Assembly: GCA_020636435.1 (NCBI GenBank)
Contig: JACJXX010000001.1
Coordinates: 3,923,001 to 3,987,000 of the forward strand
DNA from: Lewinellaceae bacterium
GTDB lineage: Bacteria; Bacteroidota; Bacteroidia; Chitinophagales; Saprospiraceae
DNA length: 64,000 bases
Direction of reading: 5' to 3'
The notes beneath the pieces are model-generated. The model did not search any database, had not been told where the DNA came from, and saw only the letters and a list, made by a program, of their open reading frames with translations. Below, piece by piece: positions 1-7,060 of the stretch (position 1 is the stretch's first letter; each line of letters opens with the position of its first letter). Both the position numbers and the translations under genes were made by a program.

Positions 1-388
1 CATCAAAGGCGATGATGAAGGCAAACCAGATGACGTATTCCGGATGCTGGGGATACTTCAGCCAGTCGGCAATGGGCTGGGCGCACCATACAAACAATAC
101 CGTCAGCACGATGGTGGAGGCCAGCAGGGAGAGGGTAGCAGTGGAGAAGCTCCGCTCCATATCCTCGTCGCGGCTGCCAAAACGGAAGAAGGCCGTTTCC
201 AGCCGGTAGGTGAACAACACCAGCAGCAGGGCCGCCCAGGTGTACATGTCCGACACCACCCCGTACTCTCCCTGCAGGAACACCCGGGTGAAGTAGGGAG
301 TGAGGATGACGTAGTGCAGCAGGCGGCTCAGGATGCTGCTCGTGCCGTATATGGCGGTCTCGCCGGCTAGTTTTTTGAGTAGTGACAA
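1..388 (-). CDS. Oligosaccharide flippase / polysaccharide biosynthesis protein (N-terminal part)
   Basis: Partial: the gene runs off the left edge of the window. Reading the minus strand from a TTG at 388 gives a protein beginning MSLLKKLAGETAIYG and continuing with hydrophobic helices. This opening (K-x-L-A-G-x-T-A-I-Y-G, then L-S-R-L-L) is typical of MVF/MATE-superfamily Wzx-like flippases that move lipid-linked sugars across the inner membrane. No ATG lies in frame after the upstream stop codon, so TTG is the likely start. About 129 codons are visible, with two or three probable membrane segments. The overlapping frame that starts with ATG at 422 is rich in Pro, Arg and His and is a shadow. 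The family is fairly sure; the substrate is unknown. Confidence 0.75.
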   Translation of the reverse strand, partial: MSLLKKLAGETAIYGTSSILSRLLHYVILTPYFTRVFLQGEYGVVSDMYTWAALLLVLFTYRLETAFFRFGSRDEDMERSFSTATLSLLASTIVLTVLFVWCAQPIADWLKYPQHPEYVIWFAFIIAFD

Positions 389-700
389 GTGTTTTTGGTT
401 TGGTTTCCGTAAACCGGATCATTTCCCGGCGGCAAAGGTACTCAATGCCGGTTTCTTTGCATACTGTTATAGGGAATGAAGGAGTGAAGGAATGATTGAG
501 TGAAGGGCTGTAAACCCGATCAATTCAGGAAAAAAAAACTCGTCCTTTAGCCCGTCAACGCAATAATTGGCTATCTTCTTTCATTTTGAAGCCGGGCCGG
601 GCGAAATACAGAGAAAAATTTTCATGCCCAAATAAAATAATGGTATTTTCGTGCCACTTTTGCCCCCTGACAACCAATTATCTCAACTACACTATCCGTT
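389..700. other. Intergenic region between divergent genes
   Basis: About 310 bases between the leftward flippase and the rightward M42 peptidase, so promoters for both should lie here. Positions 477-510 hold a simple GAATGAAGGAGTG-type repeat like those found elsewhere in the window. The rest is AT-rich towards 540-680, and I recognise no operator or RNA in it. Confidence 0.5.
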
Positions 701-1801
701 ATGATAAACGTCGATCTGCTCAAAGCTATATGTGAAACACCGGGAGCGCCGGGATTTGAACAACGAATCCGGGAATTGGTATTAAAAGAGGTAAGTCCTT
801 TGGTGGATGAAGTGCGAGTGGATAATATGGGAAACGTAATCACCCTGAAAAGGGGTAGCGGCGATAAAAAAGTGATGATCGCCGCCCACATGGACGAGAT
901 CGGCTTCATTGTTACTCATGTTGACGACGACGGGTTTATCCGCTTTCATCCCCTGGGGGGCTTCGACCCCAAAACCCTGACCTCCCAGCGGGTCATCGTT
1001 CACGGCAGAAAAGATTTGATCGGGGTAATGGGCTCCAAGCCCATCCACCTCATGAAACCAGAGGAGCGCAACAAACAAACGCCCATCAACGACTACTTCA
1101 TCGACCTGGGCATGCCCAAGGACGAAGTCGTAAAGGCGGTCTCCATCGGCGACCCCATCACCCGCGACCGGCACCTCATTGAAATGGGGGAGTGCGTCAA
1201 CAGCAAATCTATAGATAACCGGGTATCGGTTTTTATTTTGATCGAAGCACTACGAGAACTAAAGGACAAGGACGTGCCCTACGATGTATACGGCGTATTT
1301 ACCGTTCAGGAAGAAGTGGGTTTAAGGGGCGCCATGTCTTCTACCCATGCCATCGACCCTGATTTCGGCATCGCCCTGGATGTGACCATCGCCTTTGACG
1401 TGCCGGGCGCCCAGGCGCACGAATACGTCACACGCCTGGGCAAAGGCGCCGCCATCAAGATTATGGACGGCTCTGTGATCTCGGACTACCGCATGGTCAA
1501 CTTCCTGAAAAAGATGGCCACCGATAACAACATTCCCTGGCAGCCCGAAATCCTGCCCGCCGGCGGTACCGATACGGCCGGCCTGCAGCGCTACGGCAAG
1601 CGGGGCGCCATCGCCGGGGCCATTTCCATCCCGCTCCGCCACATCCACCAAACCATCGAGCTGGCCCACAAGCGCGACATCCACAATTGCATCGAGCTGC
1701 TCAAAGCAGCCCTGCTTCATCTCGACCAGCACGACTGGCGCTTTGAGCATACCCGAATGGAAGAAAAGAAAAAAGGGGATGATGTGTTTGGATTTTTGTA
1801 G
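701..1801 (+). CDS. M42 family metallopeptidase (glutamyl/deblocking aminopeptidase)
   Basis: A 366-aa cytoplasmic zinc or cobalt aminopeptidase of the M42 (PepA/FrvX/TET) family, which trims N-terminal residues from peptides as a large oligomer. The metal-site motifs are in order: AHMDEIG at residues 62-68 (His and first Asp), S-I-D-N-R near 178 (bridging Asp), QEEVGLRGA near 213 (catalytic Glu pair), LDVT, GGTDTAG, and the late P-L-R-H-I-H-Q. The length is normal for the family. There is no signal peptide. The gene stands alone and converges with the UbiA gene, only 8 bases between the two stop codons. A housekeeping role in peptide turnover is the likely job. Confidence 0.93.
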   Translation: MINVDLLKAICETPGAPGFEQRIRELVLKEVSPLVDEVRVDNMGNVITLKRGSGDKKVMIAAHMDEIGFIVTHVDDDGFIRFHPLGGFDPKTLTSQRVIVHGRKDLIGVMGSKPIHLMKPEERNKQTPINDYFIDLGMPKDEVVKAVSIGDPITRDRHLIEMGECVNSKSIDNRVSVFILIEALRELKDKDVPYDVYGVFTVQEEVGLRGAMSSTHAIDPDFGIALDVTIAFDVPGAQAHEYVTRLGKGAAIKIMDGSVISDYRMVNFLKKMATDNNIPWQPEILPAGGTDTAGLQRYGKRGAIAGAISIPLRHIHQTIELAHKRDIHNCIELLKAALLHLDQHDWRFEHTRMEEKKKGDDVFGFL

Positions 1802-1809
1802 GCCAGAAA

Positions 1810-2709
1810 TCAGCTGCCTGCCAAACCCGCTGTCGCAAACGTGATGTACTCTAAGAAAAACAAAATCCAGATGAACTGGTAATACTGCTGTACGGTGGCC
1901 TTCTGCTGAAGGTTCACCCGGCTATTCGCCATCCACAATAAGATCAAAAGCAGAAGGTGTGCCCCGGCAAAGACGATTCCATTTATCTTAAAATCCAGTA
2001 AAAAAGGCAGGATCACCAGGCTGCCGTAGATGAGGCTGATCAGGATATTGCCGACCAGAAACACCTTCCGGGCGCCGATCCGCAAAGAAAGGGTACGGAT
2101 TTCGTACTGGCTGTCCCCTTCCATATCAGGGATGTCCTTAAACCAGGCAATGATGATGCTGTAGATAAATATGGTGCCGGTCAGCAGCCAGATGGCCGGC
2201 GGGATGTTTTCCCGCCCGTTGATGATAAAATGGAAGTTCAGAAAAAGCAACAAATTGACAATAAGCCCTCGCACGGCAATAATGCAAAAAGCCGCCCAGA
2301 AGTAAAAGCGCTTCAGCCGAAAAGGGGGCAGGGAGTAGGCCGTGCCCAGCGCCAGGCTGAGCAACACGGTGAGCAGCAGATACTTTCCAATGTAAAAGGC
2401 AAGGGCCAGGGAAAGGAAAACCGAAACGAAGATCAGAAAATACCCCATCCGCATAGAAAAGGCGCCGGATGCCAGCGGCAGGTAGGGCTTGTTGATGCGG
2501 TCGATCTCCACGTCGGTGATCTGGTTGAGGCCGACGATGTAGATGTTGGCGCCCAGGCAACTGGCCAGGGTCAGCAACAGCTCCGGCAAATGCCAGTCCT
2601 GATAACCGGACATTGAGAGGGCCAGCAGGTAAAGAGCCAGTATGCTGAGGCTGGTGCCCACCACCGTATGCAGGCGGGAAAAGCGGATAAAGTTGATCAG
2701 GAAATTCAT
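1810..2709 (-). CDS. Homogentisate phytyl/prenyltransferase, VTE2-like (UbiA superfamily)
   Basis: A 299-aa integral membrane protein with about nine hydrophobic helices. UbiA enzymes transfer a prenyl group from a diphosphate to an aromatic acceptor. Motif 1 is NQITDVEIDR (62-71), followed directly by INKPYLPLASG. Motif 2 is KDIPDMEGD (191-199). The phrases N-K-P-Y-L-P-L-A-S-G, L-G-T-A-Y-S, A-V-R-G-L-I-V and the late F-I-W-x-L-F-F-x-E-Y are those of plant and cyanobacterial homogentisate phytyltransferases, not of UbiA/MenA or haem O synthases. The reaction inferred is homogentisate plus phytyl- or geranylgeranyl-PP giving MPBQ or its analogue. The start overlaps the stop of the upstream methyltransferase as ATGA, so the two are translationally coupled. 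Confidence 0.85.
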   Translation of the reverse strand: MNFLINFIRFSRLHTVVGTSLSILALYLLALSMSGYQDWHLPELLLTLASCLGANIYIVGLNQITDVEIDRINKPYLPLASGAFSMRMGYFLIFVSVFLSLALAFYIGKYLLLTVLLSLALGTAYSLPPFRLKRFYFWAAFCIIAVRGLIVNLLLFLNFHFIINGRENIPPAIWLLTGTIFIYSIIIAWFKDIPDMEGDSQYEIRTLSLRIGARKVFLVGNILISLIYGSLVILPFLLDFKINGIVFAGAHLLLLILLWMANSRVNLQQKATVQQYYQFIWILFFLEYITFATAGLAGS

Positions 2710-3545
2710 ACTTTCTGTCCTTGAAGAACGCCAAACTGGATGAGGCCCAGCCGATACCCCTTGATCATATAGCGCATCGCCCAGGCGCCTTTAATGGTAG
2801 GCCAACCAGCCTGAAGCAACCCCTTAATGCTGCGCCACCGGAAGGCCGATTGCATCACAGCGCCCCAAAAAGGCGTTACGGCACGGGTCCAGTCGGCAGT
2901 TTTTATCTGCTCAAAGCCACTGGCTTTCGCCATAGCTTCCAGCTCTGGTATCGAAACCATTGGTGGCAGATGGTAATATTGGTAAATACCCTCCAGCAGC
3001 TGCTTTTCTGCGGAACTCAACCCGGGGGGAGTAGGCCGGTGGCACCAGGTGGCCATCAACAGCTTCCCACCTGGCTCCAGCAGTTGGTGGAAAAGCTCCA
3101 GCATCTGCTGTTTTTCGCGGATGTGTTCGGCGCTTTCCATTGACCAAACCAGGCTGAACGGGCCGTCAGTTGCCGAGAGGCTCATCATGTCTTGTGCCCT
3201 GGTTTCTACTTTGTCGCCAAGGCCGGCAGCTTCATTGTACTTCTGTCCTTGTTCGGCCTGCACCGGGCTGAGGGTGCAGCCCAACACTTCGGCGTCGAAC
3301 AATTGAGCCAGCAGGCGGGAGCTTCCCCCCACCCCGCACCCGGCATCCAAAATGCGGCTGGCCTTCTCCGTGCCTCCCCAACGCAGCAGTTCCAACGCCA
3401 GGTCGGCCTGCGCCTGGGCGTGATCCTTGGCCGCTTTGCCGTCTTCGCCGTAGTGCCCGTGGTGCATGTGCTCCCCCCAGGTGTCCAGCCACAGAGCAGT
3501 GGAGCGGTCGTAAAAATGCTGTATGCGTTGGTTGAGGGTATCCAT
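2706..3545 (-). CDS. Gamma-tocopherol-type C-methyltransferase, VTE4-like
   Basis: A 279-aa SAM-dependent methyltransferase. The ATG at 3545 (MDTLNQRIQHFYDRS) is chosen because it aligns with the start of family members; the open frame continues upstream only through overlapping DNA. The segment W-G-E-H-M-H-H-G-H-Y (23-32) is a hallmark of gamma-tocopherol methyltransferases and their close relatives. The SAM motif I is ILDAGCGVGGSS (65-76). In tocopherol synthesis this enzyme methylates the chromanol ring, the last step to alpha/beta-tocopherol. It sits between the VTE3-like and VTE2-like genes and overlaps the latter by ATGA. Related sarcosine/dimethylglycine or alkaloid methyltransferases are an alternative, but the context argues for a prenyl-quinol substrate. 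Confidence 0.78.
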   Translation of the reverse strand: MDTLNQRIQHFYDRSTALWLDTWGEHMHHGHYGEDGKAAKDHAQAQADLALELLRWGGTEKASRILDAGCGVGGSSRLLAQLFDAEVLGCTLSPVQAEQGQKYNEAAGLGDKVETRAQDMMSLSATDGPFSLVWSMESAEHIREKQQMLELFHQLLEPGGKLLMATWCHRPTPPGLSSAEKQLLEGIYQYYHLPPMVSIPELEAMAKASGFEQIKTADWTRAVTPFWGAVMQSAFRWRSIKGLLQAGWPTIKGAWAMRYMIKGYRLGLIQFGVLQGQKV

Positions 3546-3562
3546 TTTTATTTTAGTTGAGA

Positions 3563-3589
3563 CTTTCCAGGTTTCTGAAACCTGGAAAG
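3563..3589. repeat. Perfect 12-bp inverted repeat between two methyltransferase genes
   Basis: CTTTCCAGGTTT (3563-3574), loop CTG, then its exact reverse complement (3578-3589). It lies in the 53 bases between the end of the VTE3-like gene (3599) and the start of the VTE4-like gene (3545). It could attenuate read-through or stabilise the mRNA, or simply be a small dispersed palindrome. There is no clear T-run after it on the minus strand. Confidence 0.6.
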
Positions 3590-3598
3590 CCTTCATAA

Positions 3599-4510
3599 TT
3601 ACAAAAAGCGGTAGATCACCAGGACGATGACAATTGTGATAGCCACTAAAGCAGTGATCTGATAACCATTCAGCCGCTCCCGGTATTCCTCCGGCACCCC
3701 TTTTTGCCCGCTGAAGGCACCGCGGATGTACCCGAAAAGGGCTGCCGGTATGAAAACAAACCCGGCCAGAGAGCCAATGAGCACCCTCCCGGCCAGTTGC
3801 AGCCAGCGGGCCGGCGTCATTTTTTGGGCGGCTTCCTCTTGTACCGTGAGGGCCGCTCCCGGGGAAAGGCCGGCATGAGGCTTGGCCCCGGAAATCGCGA
3901 TGCCGTATTCTCCCCGGCCAGTCACCCAATGCGGCTTGACGTACCGGATTTTGATGTCATGGAAGCCGGCCTCCCGGAACCAGTGCAGGTATTCCTCTTC
4001 TTTCGGGAACAACATCCAGGTGTTGGCCATGAAACGGGCGATGGCATTCTCCGGCTCCAGCGGGCCGATCATCAGGGCGATGCCGCCGGGCTTGATAACC
4101 CGGTAAGCTTCGTTGATGCCCTGCTGCGGGTTGGGCCAGTACTCAATGCTGCCTGCCGATACATAGCGGTCGAACATATCCGTATCGAAGGGAATGTTTT
4201 CGGCGTCGCCCAGTTGAAAGGTGCAGCTTTGAAGCGCTGGCTTTTTCTTTGCTTTCGCCATCTGGTGCGGGCTCTGATCCACACACGTTACCCTCTCCGC
4301 CGAGGCCAGCCGGACAATACCCTCGGTGGTGAACCCCGTCCCGGAGCCAACGTCGATGATCTTCAGTCCGGGTTCCTTCAGTTGCCCCAGCTCCAGGGCC
4401 TCGTCGCGCATGCGCTTGGTCCAGAACAGAGGATTGACCAGCTTGTCGTAAAAAATGGACAGGTAGCGGTAAAACCAATAGGCTTCTTTTTTATGTTGGA
4501 TCAATCGCAT
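3599..4510 (-). CDS. MPBQ/MSBQ methyltransferase, plant VTE3-like, with C-terminal membrane anchor
   Basis: A 303-aa SAM methyltransferase that strongly resembles the plant chloroplast-envelope enzyme, which methylates 2-methyl-6-phytyl- and solanesyl-benzoquinol in tocopherol and plastoquinone synthesis. Visible signatures are QHKKEAYWFYR (5-15), the SAM motif DVGSGTGF (53-60), DQSPHQ (78-83), SAGSIEYWP (118-126) and WMLFPKEEEY. Two hydrophobic segments near residues 245-270 and 285-302 match the C-terminal anchor of the plant protein. Cyanobacteria use a different, unrelated-looking MPBQ methyltransferase, so this is the plant/archaeal type. It is the first gene of a three-gene minus-strand operon (VTE3-, VTE4-, VTE2-like). 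Confidence 0.85.
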   Translation of the reverse strand: MRLIQHKKEAYWFYRYLSIFYDKLVNPLFWTKRMRDEALELGQLKEPGLKIIDVGSGTGFTTEGIVRLASAERVTCVDQSPHQMAKAKKKPALQSCTFQLGDAENIPFDTDMFDRYVSAGSIEYWPNPQQGINEAYRVIKPGGIALMIGPLEPENAIARFMANTWMLFPKEEEYLHWFREAGFHDIKIRYVKPHWVTGRGEYGIAISGAKPHAGLSPGAALTVQEEAAQKMTPARWLQLAGRVLIGSLAGFVFIPAALFGYIRGAFSGQKGVPEEYRERLNGYQITALVAITIVIVLVIYRFL

Positions 4511-4619
4511 GTGAATAATTTTCTGGTTCTTCGATAACTTTACAGTTAGTAATCAGCGGGCAAAACTTGTCAGGTTTGTAATGTCACAACTCGACGGTTT
4601 CACAGGGTTGAACTGCTAC

Positions 4620-4678
4620 AGGCTATGAAACAATGGAGCCATCGAACAATGCAACAATGGAGCAATTTGACCATCCAG
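4620..4678. repeat. Short CAACAATGGAGC-type imperfect repeats
   Basis: The gap between the VTE3-like start and the ferredoxin stop carries repeated AACAATG-GAGC units (GAAACAATGGAGCC, GAACAATGCAACAATGGAGCAA). The same style of CAACAATC(T)AACC units recurs at 8230-8346 and 20340-20385. Simple sequence; function unknown. Confidence 0.5.
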
Positions 4679-4684
4679 CCTCCC

Positions 4685-4885
4685 TCATGCCACCTTGTGG
4701 CTGATCGTACTCACCGGGCATATATCCTCGCACAACAAACAGGCAATATCGCAGGGCCGGCCCACTGCAATAGTGTCAAAAGCGCTGATAAACCCCGCTT
4801 CCTTGGGGCAGATGGCCACGCAGGCGCCGCAGTTGATGCAGGCGTTCCAGCCTATGTCGAAAATGACGGGTTCTTTATTGCTCAT
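4685..4885 (-). CDS. Small ferredoxin, two [4Fe-4S] clusters, partner of the geranylgeranyl reductase
   Basis: A 66-aa ferredoxin. The first cluster motif is C16-x2-C19-x2-C22-x3-C26-P and the second is C45-x3-C49-x2-C52-x3-C56-P, so the second has a three-residue spacer. Its start codon overlaps the stop of the upstream reductase gene as ATGA, which predicts coupled translation. In Methanosarcina a ferredoxin encoded beside a geranylgeranyl reductase donates its electrons; the same role is inferred here. It is cytoplasmic and has no signal peptide. Confidence 0.85.
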   Translation of the reverse strand: MSNKEPVIFDIGWNACINCGACVAICPKEAGFISAFDTIAVGRPCDIACLLCEDICPVSTISHKVA

Positions 4886-6057
4886 ATTTTTTTGTATTCG
4901 GAGTGAGGGCTAAAGTAGCTGGACATCGTCTGGTACAAAAGCGCATCGCGCGTTGGGATGTCATTTGTCCGGAAAATATCGGTTTTGACCTCGTACAATT
5001 GCCACATCTTGTTGCCTACCTCTTCCAGCCAGCAGTCCTGATACGTTTTCAGGTTGGCGGCGGTGGGTTGTTGCCCCCCGTTCAGGAAATTGGCCAAAAA
5101 AGTTCCGGCAATAGACCCCCCGCTTAGCGCCGTATGGATGCCGCCCCCGGTGATGGGGTTGACGTGACGGGCGGCGTCGCCCACCAGGATGAGGTTGTCG
5201 GCGTACTGGGTGCGCAGAGGGGATGCCAGGGGCACTCCCCCGCCCTGTATCTCCAGGATGCGGGAGTTTTTAAACCGTTCTTTGAAAAAGGATTGTTTGA
5301 TGAATTTGTCGAGGTGCCACTGCGCGTTTTTGTCCGTCATGGTCGGAATGACGCCCAGGCCGATCTCGGCGTAGCCATGGCCTTTGGGGAAGACCCAGGC
5401 GTAGCCGCCCGGCGCCCACTCGTGGCCGGTGATGATTTCCAGCAGCCCCTCGGTTTCTACCTGGTCGACGATGAACTGCAGGCAACTGGCCAGCTCCGTG
5501 ATCTTGATGTGGGTGCGCAGGTTGGCCCATTTGCCCACCTGCGATTGCAGGCCGTCGGCGCCCACCAGTACCCGCGCCTTGACCGTGACCTCCTGGTTGA
5601 AACGGCGCAAATGGACCTCGCAACTGCCATTGCCGTTGGGTTGGTAAGATACCCCCTCCGTTTTCAACCACACCTCTACTCCGGCGCGCTCCGCCTGCGT
5701 CATCAGATAGCGGTCGAAGCGGCGGCGGTCTACTACATAGCCCAGGGGCTTTTTCCCTTCCTCCGGCCCATAGTCCTCCGGCTTGAGGCAGCGGTAATCG
5801 ACGACTGTTCTGTCTCCCTTCTCATTGTAGATGCCGAAGCCGTAAATGGGCTCGTGGATGAACTCCGCCTCGGGCGCGACCCCTACTTCCTCCAGGGCAT
5901 GGCGGCTCACCGCCCCCGAGCACTGTATGGGCGCCCCCAGCTCCTGCCGCTTGTCCACCAACAGCACTTTCAGGCCCTGCCCGGCGGCAAAGCGGGCGGT
6001 GGTAGACCCGGCGGGCCCGGAGCCGATGATTACGAGATCGTATTGAGCGATTGGCAT
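4882..6057 (-). CDS. Geranylgeranyl reductase family FAD-dependent oxidoreductase
   Basis: A 391-aa flavoprotein. The N-terminal FAD fold is D-L-V-I-I-GSGPAG (8-17). The conserved P-I-Q-C-S-G follows (43-48), with the catalytic-type Cys seen in archaeal digeranylgeranylglycerophospholipid and geranylgeranyl reductases. The C-terminal FAD motif is VGDAARHVNPITGGG, near residue 293. These enzymes saturate the double bonds of geranylgeranyl groups; here the likely task is GGPP to phytyl-PP (or reduction of the bound side chain) for the prenyl-quinol pathway. The gene overlaps the ferredoxin that probably reduces it. Reduction of another isoprenoid such as menaquinone or a carotenoid precursor cannot be excluded. 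Confidence 0.85.
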   Translation of the reverse strand: MPIAQYDLVIIGSGPAGSTTARFAAGQGLKVLLVDKRQELGAPIQCSGAVSRHALEEVGVAPEAEFIHEPIYGFGIYNEKGDRTVVDYRCLKPEDYGPEEGKKPLGYVVDRRRFDRYLMTQAERAGVEVWLKTEGVSYQPNGNGSCEVHLRRFNQEVTVKARVLVGADGLQSQVGKWANLRTHIKITELASCLQFIVDQVETEGLLEIITGHEWAPGGYAWVFPKGHGYAEIGLGVIPTMTDKNAQWHLDKFIKQSFFKERFKNSRILEIQGGGVPLASPLRTQYADNLILVGDAARHVNPITGGGIHTALSGGSIAGTFLANFLNGGQQPTAANLKTYQDCWLEEVGNKMWQLYEVKTDIFRTNDIPTRDALLYQTMSSYFSPHSEYKKI

Positions 6058-6210
6058 AGCATGTCGTTTTTCCTATGTAGGAACCCCAAACCGGTTGAGT
6101 AGTTCAGGCAAAGGCTGTTTTCCTTTAAAAGGCAATCATTTTCAGAGGGCATTTGCCCGAACATTTACCTGTTTAAACGTTTACACCATTACACACTAAA
6201 TCATTCAACC

Positions 6211-6453
6211 ATGTGGAAAGAAGAAAACAACCAGCTCAAAGCTACCTTTAAATTCAAAGATTTCACCGAAGCGTTCGCTTTTATGACGGAAGTGGCCTTC
6301 CACGCCGAAAAGATGCAACATCACCCAAACTGGCACAACGTTTACAACACCGTTGATTTTGCGCTGAATACGCACGATGCCGGGGATAAAGTCACGGAGA
6401 AGGACCACAAGCTGGCGGAGGTTATTGATAAGGTGTATCAACGGTATCAATAG
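6211..6453 (+). CDS. phhB: 4a-hydroxytetrahydrobiopterin dehydratase (pterin-4a-carbinolamine dehydratase)
   Basis: An 80-aa protein, slightly shorter than the usual 95-110. It has the active-site signature EKMQHHPNWHNVYNTV (33-48) followed by L-x-T-H-D-A-G (52-58). It dehydrates the carbinolamine made by phenylalanine hydroxylase and so recycles tetrahydropterin. It is divergent from the geranylgeranyl reductase gene and shares a 153-base upstream region with it. Tyrosine is the source of homogentisate, so its position next to the prenyl-quinol genes is suggestive. Phenylalanine hydroxylase itself is not in the window. Confidence 0.9.
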   Translation: MWKEENNQLKATFKFKDFTEAFAFMTEVAFHAEKMQHHPNWHNVYNTVDFALNTHDAGDKVTEKDHKLAEVIDKVYQRYQ

Positions 6454-7060
6454 GGGAAACAGGTACGGCTGCAGGTTACAATGCAAGCAGGCTACTTCGC
6501 GTCCGCAATAGCCGGCAGGTAAGCGTCAAAGCAGGGCATGCGGGAGCCGCCATTCGTCATCGTTTACTTAACCGGTCTTCGACAACTTGTCCCGCATCCG
6601 TAGGGTCGGGATGTAGTCCCCAACTCCGGTTTTATGGTATTGCGGTGTTACGGTTTTGCGGCCGAAATACCATAAAACCGAAACACCTTAACCTGGCGAA
6701 GCCAGAACCAAGTGTCCTTAAACCGCAAAACCGAAAAACCGAAAAATGTAAAAGGAGGCTCGGCTGGGGCGGCTCTTATGGGGCTGCCTAAGCAGAGCCA
6801 CTTTTACATTTGAAATTTAGAGTTTTGCATTTTGCGGTTTCAAAGCCCGTGGATAATGGGTTCCAGCCATCTCACAAAAAATTCCTGCCACTTTTTGGCA
6901 GAAAATAATGATTAACGGATTAACACCCGGGATAGAAAGTTGGGGGCTACAGATCGAACTTGGGTTAAGTTGGCGACAGTACAAGGCAGGTTGATTGGAA
7001 ATATATGCCGAATTTTTTCTGCTTACTTTTGCATAAAAAAACGAGCCTAACCAAGTTTTT
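6454..7060. other. Intergenic region with inverted repeat (6628-6679) and CAAAACCG-rich stretch
   Basis: About 600 bases with no convincing gene. GGTTTTATGGTATT (6628-6641) and AATACCATAAAACC (6666-6679) are a perfect 14-bp inverted repeat. Around it TACGGTTTTGCGG and AAACCGCAAAACCGAAAAACCG recur in both orientations (6650-6745). The 131-codon minus-strand frame at 6817-7212 overlaps the aminotransferase start and shows no domain. Probably a decayed or palindromic repeat region. Confidence 0.5.

Noticed and set aside
3..422. A 139-codon minus-strand frame starting with ATG at the left edge
   Set aside because: Its product is rich in Pro, Arg and His and has no domain. The neighbouring frame from TTG 388 gives a clear flippase N-terminus.
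2706..3929. A 407-aa methyltransferase beginning at 3929
   Set aside because: The extra N-terminal codons overlap the 3' end of the VTE3-like gene in another frame; family similarity begins at the ATG at 3545.
1810..6057. Photosynthesis or bacteriochlorophyll gene cluster
   Set aside because: The reductase and UbiA resemble ChlP/ChlG superficially, but no other pigment or reaction-centre gene is present and the UbiA motifs match homogentisate prenyltransferases.
5134..6102. Long plus-strand frame (322 codons) opposite the geranylgeranyl reductase
   Set aside because: It is the antisense shadow of a well-conserved flavoprotein; its composition follows the third positions of that gene.
6628..6679. 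Inverted repeat as the ends of an insertion sequence
   Set aside because: Only 24 bases lie between the arms, and there is no transposase or target duplication.
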